A program made the position numbers and the translations under genes. 64,000 bases of DNA from Planctomycetota bacterium (GTDB lineage Bacteria; Planctomycetota; Phycisphaerae; Phycisphaerales; Zrk34), in NCBI GenBank assembly GCA_016125255.1, contig WGMD01000026.1, positions 112,137 to 176,136 on the forward strand, read 5' to 3'. The notes under the pieces are model-generated. The model did no database searches. It had not been told where the DNA came from and was given only the letters and a program-made list of their open reading frames with translations. Position 1 is the stretch's first letter; every line of letters begins with the position of its first letter. Positions 56,937 through 64,000 of the stretch are shown piece by piece.

Positions 56937-58412
56937 ATGAAACACGTTTCATGGACGATGACGCTGCTATTGTTCGCGCTGCCGATTGCGCGGCTTGATG
57001 CGGCGGATTGGCCGAACATCGTGGTGATCCTCGCGGACGATCTGGGCTACGGCGATCTGCATTGCATGAACCTCGAGCATGGCAAGATCGCTACGCCACG
57101 GGCGGACAAGCTCGCGAGCGAGGGGATGATCTTCACCGATGCGCATTCCGGTTCGTCCGTGTGCACGCCGACGCGTTACGGGCTGCTCACCGGCCGATAC
57201 AGTTGGCGCTCGTCGCTCCAGAGCGGCGTCGTCACCGGCTACGCCCCGTGTCTCATCGACAAGGATCGCCCGACGATCGCGAGCTTCCTCAAGTCGCAGG
57301 GCTATCACACGGCGATCATCGGCAAGTGGCACCTCAACTTCGAGTATCTCGATGCCAAGACCGGCAAGCCGCTCAAGGCCGGGGATTACAAGGAGCCGCC
57401 GATCGGCGCGACGATTCCCGACGGGCCGATCACGCACGGGTTCGAGTATTACCTGGGCTTTCATCACGCGCGTGACATCAAGGCGGTGATCGAGAATGAT
57501 CGGGTCATCGAGCATGACGACGCGATCAACATGCTGCCCCGACTCGCGAAGGCGGCAGTGTCGTATGTTGAAGCGCGGGCGAAGGAGAAGGAGCCGTTTT
57601 TCCTGTATTTGCCGCTTAATTCGCCGCACACGCCGATCGTGCCGTCCAAGGAATGGCAGGGCCGCAGCGGGCTCGGGGCGTACGGCGATTACGTGATGCA
57701 GACGGATGATGTGGTCGGGCAGGTGCTCGACGCCATCGGGCGCGCCGGCATCGCTGACAACACGCTCGTCGTCTTTACATCCGACAACGGCTGCTCGCCC
57801 GCAGCGGGAATCCCGCAACTCGAGAAACAGGGCCACTACCCCAACGGCGACCTGCGCGGCACGAAGGCGGACATCTGGGACGGCGGACATCGCGTGCCGT
57901 TCCTCATCCGCTGGCCCGGTCACATCGCGCCCGGCTCGACCAGTGATCAGACCGTCTGTCTCACCGACATCTTCGCCACCGTCGCGCAGATCATCGGTCA
58001 GCCCCTGCCGGCGAACGGCGCCGAGGACAGCGTCAGCTTTCTGCCCGCCTTGTCCGCTCAGCCGATCGTCTCCACGCGGGCCGGCATCATTCATCATTCC
58101 ATCAGCGGACACTTCGCCTACCGCCTCGGCGACTGGAAACTGGAACTCGCCCGCGGTTCGGGCGGATGGTCCAAACCCACGGAAAAGCAAGTCCCCAAAG
58201 ACGCCCCCAAAGCGCAGCTTTACAACATGAAGGACGATCTCGGCGAGCAGCACAATTTATATAACGACATGCCCGAGATCGTCACCCGACTCCTCAAGCA
58301 GCTTGAATCCGATATCAAGCGTGGCAGAAGCACGAACGGACCCGCGGCCAAGAATGACATTCAGCGGATCGATCTTTGGAAGTCAAGCAACGCATCGACA
58401 AATGAGGAATGA
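56937..58412 (+). CDS. Sulfatase (arylsulfatase A-like)
   Basis: A 491-residue exported enzyme. Signal peptide (MTLLLFALPIARLDAAD). VVILADDLGYGD gives the metal-binding Asp pair; CTPTRYGLLTGRYSWR has the formylglycine Cys76; GKWHLNFEY, LPLNSPHTPIV and FTSDNGCSP follow. It is longer than its neighbour and differs in the insertions, so the pair probably acts on different sulfate positions of one glycan. Co-transcribed with the upstream sulfatase. Confidence 0.93.
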   Translation: MKHVSWTMTLLLFALPIARLDAADWPNIVVILADDLGYGDLHCMNLEHGKIATPRADKLASEGMIFTDAHSGSSVCTPTRYGLLTGRYSWRSSLQSGVVTGYAPCLIDKDRPTIASFLKSQGYHTAIIGKWHLNFEYLDAKTGKPLKAGDYKEPPIGATIPDGPITHGFEYYLGFHHARDIKAVIENDRVIEHDDAINMLPRLAKAAVSYVEARAKEKEPFFLYLPLNSPHTPIVPSKEWQGRSGLGAYGDYVMQTDDVVGQVLDAIGRAGIADNTLVVFTSDNGCSPAAGIPQLEKQGHYPNGDLRGTKADIWDGGHRVPFLIRWPGHIAPGSTSDQTVCLTDIFATVAQIIGQPLPANGAEDSVSFLPALSAQPIVSTRAGIIHHSISGHFAYRLGDWKLELARGSGGWSKPTEKQVPKDAPKAQLYNMKDDLGEQHNLYNDMPEIVTRLLKQLESDIKRGRSTNGPAAKNDIQRIDLWKSSNASTNEE

Positions 58413-58447
58413 AACGCTGATTCCAGCCCGTTAAGATTTGCGACAAA

Positions 58448-60043
58448 TCAGTGCGTGGTCTTGGCGTAGATCGTCAGGTCGTCGTGGGACCATGGCGTGG
58501 TCCATGAGCCGTCCTGCACCGCGGCGCTGTGGGCGAAATGGGCGTTGTTGGTCACGATCATGTATTGATCGACGTTGAAGTGCCTGTGGACCGCAGCGTC
58601 CAGTGCGGACAGGTCGTTGATGGTTTGCGCTTCCTTGTTGAAGTCGAGGATCACCGCCAGTTCGCTCGGCTCCCACTCCGCGCCATATCGCACATTGAGC
58701 ACCTCGCGTTCAGCGAGTGTGGGCATCCATTCGATAGTCTGGTCCTCATCGCCGTTGACGAGCACGACCAGTTTGGTCGATGCGCCGACATGATCATGCA
58801 GCCAGGCGGCGGCGTCGATGGAAGCGGCGCTGAGAACGTGCTGCTCGGGCGTTCGCAGAAGATCGCGGACACCGCGGAGCGAGTCGTAGGCAAGATTCAG
58901 CACGATTACCCAGCCGATGCCCGCCGCAATCAGCCCGGCGAGCCAGCGCGGCGACCAGGCAGTCCAGATGCCGGAGATGGCCCAGGGCACAATAGTCGCT
59001 GCACCGACGCCAATAAGCAGCGGAGCGAACTGGCCGACGAGCCACGAATATTCGCGCGGCGTCAGCGCGGCCGCAATGAGCAGACCAGGCAGGTCCAACC
59101 GCCGCCGGTGCAGACAGATGATCACGCCCGCGACGGCCATCACACCCCACAGCACGCCGTAGCGGTGATACGTGAAGGGCATCTGGATTTCAAGTTGCAG
59201 GAGGCGATCGAGCTGATGATGAAACAGGTCGTGCGACTCACCCGAGGCGACGCGCGTGTAGACGCTCGTGCCGTGGTAGTGAATGACCGTGCCCCACCAG
59301 ATCGACGACACCGCGATGGCGATGATGCACGCGCTGCCGTAGGAGCGCACAAGTCGCCAGAAGGCGAATGGATCGGTGGCCCAGTGCGACACCGACATCG
59401 CCAGCACGAGGGGACCGGACATCCAAAGACTGCCGGGCGAGGCGAACGCCGAGAAGGCCCAGACGACGCCGAGCAAGATGTAGCGTGTGAACCCCCCGGT
59501 GCGGCACCACATCGCCGTGATGACCAGCAGCATAACGGCCATCGCTCCGGCGCTCTCGGCGATGCCGGCCCCGCTCAGAAAGTCGTAATACGACGCGTCG
59601 AGGAATGTGAACGCGAGCAGGGCGCAGAATCGTTCCAATGGCGCACGTAATAGCGACCGCACCATCCAGTAGAACACCGCGACTGTCAGCGCCGCCTGCA
59701 TTCCCGCCTGAATGTTCATCAGAACGAAATCATTATAATGAACAAGCTCACGAAAAAGTGCGAAGAAATAGAACGGCAGCGGGGGATAGGCGAAGGGGAT
59801 GCCGCCGTCGGTGTAGAACGGAATCGTCTTGGGCAGCAAAAAATGGTGCTTACCGATCTCCTTGCCGAAGTGGACATAGAGACCGCCGAGCGTGATCGGT
59901 CGGCTCAATCCGAAATATACAAACGGCACAAGGCGCAGGGCCATCGCGCAGGCGACAAGTCCCAGTGTCCAGACAAGCTCGAATCGCGCAAGCAGATGAT
60001 TCGCCTTCGAATGGGATGGCGTGTCGGCCCGAAGCGTTGTCAT
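58448..60043 (-). CDS. Membrane glycosyltransferase, GT39/PMT-like
   Basis: A 531-residue protein with ~10-12 membrane helices ([24 protein letters not shown]-type loops replaced by [20 protein letters not shown]) and a soluble C-terminal part with [19 protein letters not shown]. The first loop and the helix pattern fit lipid-linked sugar transferases of the ArnT/PMT clan, but the donor and acceptor are unknown. The start overlaps the upstream gene by four bases. Last gene of the operon. Confidence 0.65.
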   Translation of the reverse strand: MTTLRADTPSHSKANHLLARFELVWTLGLVACAMALRLVPFVYFGLSRPITLGGLYVHFGKEIGKHHFLLPKTIPFYTDGGIPFAYPPLPFYFFALFRELVHYNDFVLMNIQAGMQAALTVAVFYWMVRSLLRAPLERFCALLAFTFLDASYYDFLSGAGIAESAGAMAVMLLVITAMWCRTGGFTRYILLGVVWAFSAFASPGSLWMSGPLVLAMSVSHWATDPFAFWRLVRSYGSACIIAIAVSSIWWGTVIHYHGTSVYTRVASGESHDLFHHQLDRLLQLEIQMPFTYHRYGVLWGVMAVAGVIICLHRRRLDLPGLLIAAALTPREYSWLVGQFAPLLIGVGAATIVPWAISGIWTAWSPRWLAGLIAAGIGWVIVLNLAYDSLRGVRDLLRTPEQHVLSAASIDAAAWLHDHVGASTKLVVLVNGDEDQTIEWMPTLAEREVLNVRYGAEWEPSELAVILDFNKEAQTINDLSALDAAVHRHFNVDQYMIVTNNAHFAHSAAVQDGSWTTPWSHDDLTIYAKTTH

Positions 60044-61386
60044 GACGACCTCGCACTTTCGAGTGAATCGACCAGTTCACGCCCGATCTTGCGGCCCTCG
60101 CGGATGGCGTAATTCGTCCCGCGATCTTCGGGGTAAATCTGCGCCATCGTGCACAGAAGTACGCCTTCGATCGGCGTCTTCGTGGGTGGAATCAGTTCGC
60201 TGTACCGCTTACTGACGATCGGCTGAGAGTAGCGGGCACGCCATACATGATGCCGGAGCACCCAACTTCTGTCGAAAGCCGGGAACATCCGCTGAATGTG
60301 CGGCACGGAGAATTCGTACACCTGTCGATCCGTCATGTGATACAACTCGGCGTCGGCGGGCAGGTATTTGGACAGATAGACAATGTGCCGACCATGATAG
60401 GTTTCGGGCGGCTCAAAGTTCGTGTGCTCGATGACGCCGACGTAGGGGAATCCGGGATCGTTGACGTTGAGCCAATACGTGTCGGAGAGCGAGCGGTCCA
60501 GTTCGAGGACGAGGCAGACGTTCGCCAGGTATTCAATGCGCCTCAGGAACGCCGCGTAGTCGGCGTCGACATGATTCTCGAGCAGATCAGCGACGATCGG
60601 AAGGGCGGGGGTCATGAGCACGACTTCGGCCGGGTATTCGACACCGCCGGCGCGAACGCCCGTCGCCTTCCCATCGCGCACGACGATGGATTCGACGCCG
60701 CAGCGTGTGCGGATTTTCCCGCCGTGCGATCGGACGTCGTCGGCGATGGCCTGTGCGAGCGCGGCGAATCCGCCGCGGTAATAGGCGAGCATTTCGGCGC
60801 CGCCCTTGCCCCGGCTCCCGCCGCGCAGCTTGAGCTTGTTCCACATCCAAACGGCTGAGATTTCTTCGGCGTAGGGCCCGAATTTACCCTTCATCAGCGG
60901 CTCCCACATGACGCGATATACCGTTTCACCGGCCATCTCTATGAGCCATTGGCGCGCTGTGATGTTCTCCAGCGCCATCCAGTCGCTGACGCGCCGCGCC
61001 TTGAGCGCGAGATAGCCGAGGCGGAGTCGGTCGAGGAAACCCAGCGGCCTGAACGTTAAAAGATCCTTGGGCGTGCTAAGTCGATAGGTGCCGTTGGCGA
61101 AGTACATCCCGGTGCGCGTGGGGCGGAGGAGGATGCGATCGTGATGATCGAGTTCGTCGATGAGGTCCATCACATGACGATCGTTCGTGAACCAGTGATG
61201 GTAGAAGCGTTCGAGTTGGACACCGTCGACTTCGAAGCTGCCGGCGAGTCCGCCGACTTCGGGGTCGGATTCGAAGATGGTCACATCATGTCCGGCGCGG
61301 CAGAGTTCGTATGCGGCGGACAGGCCGGTGAACCCGCCGCCGACGATGGCGATGCGTGCGGGTGAGGATTGAGAAGGCGTGCTCAT
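60040..61386 (-). CDS. FAD-dependent oxidoreductase (protoporphyrinogen oxidase/amine oxidase fold)
   Basis: A 448-residue flavoprotein. The FAD motif is [21 protein letters not shown], then [28 protein letters not shown], and a second cofactor part [12 protein letters not shown]. The C-terminal region has [14 protein letters not shown]. Members beside glycosyltransferases often modify lipid-linked sugars or polyprenols; that role is inferred here. The start at 61386 overlaps the upstream stop by four bases; the longer frame to 61512 is rejected. Confidence 0.8.
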   Translation of the reverse strand: MSTPSQSSPARIAIVGGGFTGLSAAYELCRAGHDVTIFESDPEVGGLAGSFEVDGVQLERFYHHWFTNDRHVMDLIDELDHHDRILLRPTRTGMYFANGTYRLSTPKDLLTFRPLGFLDRLRLGYLALKARRVSDWMALENITARQWLIEMAGETVYRVMWEPLMKGKFGPYAEEISAVWMWNKLKLRGGSRGKGGAEMLAYYRGGFAALAQAIADDVRSHGGKIRTRCGVESIVVRDGKATGVRAGGVEYPAEVVLMTPALPIVADLLENHVDADYAAFLRRIEYLANVCLVLELDRSLSDTYWLNVNDPGFPYVGVIEHTNFEPPETYHGRHIVYLSKYLPADAELYHMTDRQVYEFSVPHIQRMFPAFDRSWVLRHHVWRARYSQPIVSKRYSELIPPTKTPIEGVLLCTMAQIYPEDRGTNYAIREGRKIGRELVDSLESARSS

Positions 61387-62468
61387 AACGACTCGGATTC
61401 GCGCTGATGGTTTTGCGAAGATCGACGGCCGGGCGTCAGACGGCGAAGTCGCGGCAGTGCCAGGAACAACCCGCCAGCGCCGGTCGGGGGAAGCCAGATG
61501 GCGGCGTGGCATAGAAGCGTATAGGCCGCGGCGGGATCGGGTTTGGCACCGAAGGCCATGATGCCTTGCAGGGCGAAATAGTCAAACGTGCCGACGTATC
61601 CGGGCGAGGAAGGAATGAGGGTGGCGAGTGTGCCGGTGCTCATGCTGAACCACGCCCCGGCGGCGGCGACATCGAGGTGCAGCGACAGAGCGATGCAGTA
61701 GAACACGCCGCCTTCGAGCAGCCATGCGCAGGCCGACAGAGCAATGAGCGTCAGCAACGTGCCCGGCGAACGAAAGATCATCAGCGTGGCGAGCACCTGC
61801 TCGAACCACTGCAATCCGCGCAAGGCCCAGGGCCTTTGCTGCACGCCTGCCGCGCCTTCAAGCCGGCGCACCAGCCGCAGGATCAGGCGTTCGGAAGCGA
61901 CGAGCAGGATCATTGCGGCGATCGCCGCCAGCGCGATGACGGACGCGGCGGTGACGAACGCCGGCGGGATCGATTCGCCCGTTACGCCGTGCAGACAGGC
62001 GAAAAAAATGGCGATGAGCGTGAACAAATCGAGCAGTCGTTCGATGAGCATCGTGCCGAGGATACGCATCGCCGGGGCGCGGATCGCATGTCGAAATCCC
62101 ACGATGCGCAGCACGTCGCCGGCCCTCAGGGGCAGCACATTGTTGGCGGCGATCGAACTCATGAACGGCGCGAAACACACCTTCGCCGGCAACGCATCGT
62201 CAAACTTCCGCAACATCCACCACCATCGCAGCACACGAAGCGTAAAGTCCATCGAAAGCAGCGCGAGCGCCGCGATCAACGGCACAATGCTCGCCTGGGC
62301 CAGCGCCGCGCCGGTCTTGTGCCAGTCGATGCGGCCGAATGCCATGTATGCGAACAACATGGCAAGGATCAGCCCGATTGCCAGCCGAAGGCGTCCACCC
62401 CGACCGGTGCGTCGAGGTTCATTTTCGATCGGAAGGTTCAACCGGTCGCTCCTGCTCGAAACCCACAA
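61383..62468 (-). CDS. Flippase-like integral membrane protein (UPF0104 / LPG synthase TM type)
   Basis: A 361-residue protein with about eight hydrophobic helices. Typical features are [51 protein letters not shown] and [21 protein letters not shown]. The family includes the transmembrane part of lysylphosphatidylglycerol synthase and glycan-lipid transport proteins. The annotated start overlaps the GT2 gene by 50 bases; a later start is possible. Confidence 0.8.
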   Translation of the reverse strand: MWVSSRSDRLNLPIENEPRRTGRGGRLRLAIGLILAMLFAYMAFGRIDWHKTGAALAQASIVPLIAALALLSMDFTLRVLRWWWMLRKFDDALPAKVCFAPFMSSIAANNVLPLRAGDVLRIVGFRHAIRAPAMRILGTMLIERLLDLFTLIAIFFACLHGVTGESIPPAFVTAASVIALAAIAAMILLVASERLILRLVRRLEGAAGVQQRPWALRGLQWFEQVLATLMIFRSPGTLLTLIALSACAWLLEGGVFYCIALSLHLDVAAAGAWFSMSTGTLATLIPSSPGYVGTFDYFALQGIMAFGAKPDPAAAYTLLCHAAIWLPPTGAGGLFLALPRLRRLTPGRRSSQNHQRESESL

Positions 62469-63390
62469 ACTGGTTCACCAGATAGTTGGGCCGACGCTTG
62501 ACCTCCGCGTAGATGCGACCGATGTATTCGCCGGCTACGCCGAGGCAGATGAGCTGAATCCCACCGAAGAACACCACCGCGATGAACAACAGCGTCCATC
62601 CACTGACCCATTCGCTTGTAAAAATGCGAAGAACGAGAGCGTAAATGATGCACAAGAGCGATAGGACCGCGCATGCGAAGCCCAGCCCGCTGACGAGATG
62701 CAACGGCACGCGCGAAAACGAAAGTAGCCCGACCGATGCGAACTGAATCATCTTCTTGAGCGGATACTTGCTCACGCCCGCCGCGCGCGGCGCCCGCTTG
62801 TACGGCACGGCGATCTGCTTGAATCCCACCCATGACACCATCCCGCGCAGATATCGATCGCGCTCCGGCATCGCCTTCAACGCATCGACCACCTTGCGAT
62901 CCATCAGGCGAAAGTCACCCGTGTCCAGCGGGATCGGAATCTCGGACATGCGGTTGAGCATGCGGTAGAACAACTTGGCGGTGTTCTCCTTGAAGACGGA
63001 TTCGCCCTCGCGAACAGTACGCTGCCCATAGGCGACGTGATACCCCTCGCGCCATCGACCGAGCATCTCGGCGATGACCTCCGGCGGATCCTGCAGGTCG
63101 GCGTCGATGAGCACGACAGCGTCGCCGGCCGCATGGTCAATGCCAGCCGTGACCGCCATCTGATGACCGAAGTTGCGCGAGAAGAGAATCAGCCGCACGC
63201 GCGGATCGCGACTTTGAATCTCCCGAAGACGGGCCTCGGTGTCGTCGCGCGAACCGTCATTGATGTAGAGAATTTCGTACCGGATCGGAAACGATGTAAG
63301 CACCGCCGATAATCTTTCGTGGGTGGCGCGAATCACTTCCTGCTCATTGAAGCAGGGCACCACGATTGAAATCAGAGGGCCGTCTTGCAT
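62419..63390 (-). CDS. Glycosyltransferase family 2 (polyprenyl-phosphate sugar transferase type)
   Basis: A 323-residue enzyme. GT2 motifs are ISIVVPCFNEQEVI, LYINDGSRDDT, SRNFGHQMAVTAGIDHA and LIDADLQDPPEVI. Two C-terminal membrane helices (VSGLGFACAVLSLLCIIYA, WTLLFIAVVFFGGIQLICLG), then GEYIGRIYAEVKRRPNYLV, are typical of DPM1/ArnC/GtrB-type enzymes that load a sugar onto undecaprenyl phosphate. First gene of the four-gene operon. ATG 63390 gives the compact N-terminus MQDGPLIS. The ~300 bases upstream (63391-63688) hold no recognisable gene. Confidence 0.9.
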   Translation of the reverse strand: MQDGPLISIVVPCFNEQEVIRATHERLSAVLTSFPIRYEILYINDGSRDDTEARLREIQSRDPRVRLILFSRNFGHQMAVTAGIDHAAGDAVVLIDADLQDPPEVIAEMLGRWREGYHVAYGQRTVREGESVFKENTAKLFYRMLNRMSEIPIPLDTGDFRLMDRKVVDALKAMPERDRYLRGMVSWVGFKQIAVPYKRAPRAAGVSKYPLKKMIQFASVGLLSFSRVPLHLVSGLGFACAVLSLLCIIYALVLRIFTSEWVSGWTLLFIAVVFFGGIQLICLGVAGEYIGRIYAEVKRRPNYLVNQFVGFEQERPVEPSDRK

Positions 63391-63688
63391 GGCAGTATTA
63401 TCGCGGTGCCCGTCATACAATCCAGCAAGGACGAAGCGGGCTTCCCCCGCCGATCACCCAAGACGCAGCGGCAGGACCAGCGGATTCCAAATCGCTTTCC
63501 TTCAAACGCTCACAGATCAGCGACGCCCATCACCTGACGCCTATCCACAGTCAACGCAACCTACGCCGACAACCCGGCGATAAATCCCAGGCCCGAATGC
63601 CTGAAGTACTGACAATGTATCGACATAGGCGCTGGAAAACTTTAAAGCATCTCTACCGCACCTGTATCCCATAGCCGCATTGGTGTAG

Positions 63689-64000
63689 GAACAACTACAG
63701 GCCCGTGCGGCAGCGGCGTTCGATGAGTTGGAGGCGATCATCGCCAGCGGTACGATCGAGGAAAAGCGTGAATTGCTCGGGCAATACGTGCAAACGATAA
63801 AGGCCGATCCAGACTCTTGCGAAGTCATGATCGGCCTTTATCCGCCTCTGTTTACTCAAAAAATAGTGTCTGCGCAACCGACTTCGCGGGGTTGGAACCT
63901 AAAAATGTATCATCGTCCCGCGCGGAGAAAAAATAGTCTCAAAGTCTCCGTGGTTCACGGCAGATTGGCCGCATGCCATAATACCGTGAGGCCGCACCAA
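63689..64000 (+). pseudogene. C-terminal fragment of another serine recombinase
   Basis: Following a TAG at 63686-63688, the frame reads EQLQARAAAAFDELEAIIAS, TIEEKRELLGQYVQTIKADP, MIGLYPPLF, and stays open to the window end. The helical segment and LYPPLF match the C-termini of large serine recombinases. No N-terminal part is seen upstream. It differs from the recombinase at position 1. The window cuts the right end. Confidence 0.55.

Overview
The window looks like a chromosome segment of a GC-rich planctomycete, probably close to Phycisphaerae. The evidence is two PEP-CTERM surface proteins, two MFS-like/spermidine-synthase fusions, a tandem pair of sulfatases, futalosine-type menaquinone synthesis (mqnC), a fused CobA-HemD, and very GC-rich short intergenic gaps that often hold long palindromes. 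This is inferred from gene content; no rRNA is present to confirm it.

Positions 1-14,800 are a mosaic of mobile and conflict-related DNA. It holds a large serine recombinase broken by an in-frame TGA, two halves of one IS3-type element, and between those halves an Rhs array on the minus strand. The array has an Rhs core truncated by the IS, then two tip cassettes. Each tip starts with the same ~1 kb Rhs core end and has its own C-terminal domain and its own small downstream partner gene. A third tip remnant is cut off by the IS. Then come scraps of a type I methylase and of an unidentified protein, an unknown 349-aa gene, an IS1595-like zinc-ribbon protein, an excisionase-like gene, an intact tyrosine integrase, and an internally deleted copy of the serine recombinase. 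A third decayed copy of the integrase plus recombinase start lies at 24,476-25,385, so the same two-recombinase unit occurs three times in different stages of decay.

Positions 14,800-24,250 encode the two PEP-CTERM proteins, interleaved with the two membrane/spermidine-synthase-like fusions and separated by a 1 kb gene-free stretch.

Positions 25,400-49,900 are mostly housekeeping: superoxide dismutase, CobA-HemD, a PilZ protein, a GDP-fucose/glycosyltransferase operon (gmd, fcl, GT4, HIT), a FloA-like/NfeD membrane operon, a fluoride exporter with its DUF190 partner, recN, mqnC, lysA, a toxin-antitoxin pair, an MFS transporter, ruvB, a YqgE protein, an ABC ATPase and a tRNA-Val(GAC). Long intergenic palindromes and a possible structured RNA occur here.

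Directly after the tRNA lies a 1645-aa DUF4011-helicase-Vsr protein, the architecture of the Hhe single-gene anti-phage system. Next come a G-rich gene-free stretch, two sulfatases, and a tightly overlapping minus-strand operon of a GT2 glycosyltransferase, a flippase-like membrane protein, an FAD oxidoreductase and a GT39-like membrane glycosyltransferase. The window ends in the C-terminal part of another serine recombinase.

The most interesting parts are the Rhs tip/partner cassettes boxed between IS halves, the repeated tyrosine plus serine recombinase unit, and the tRNA-linked Hhe locus.
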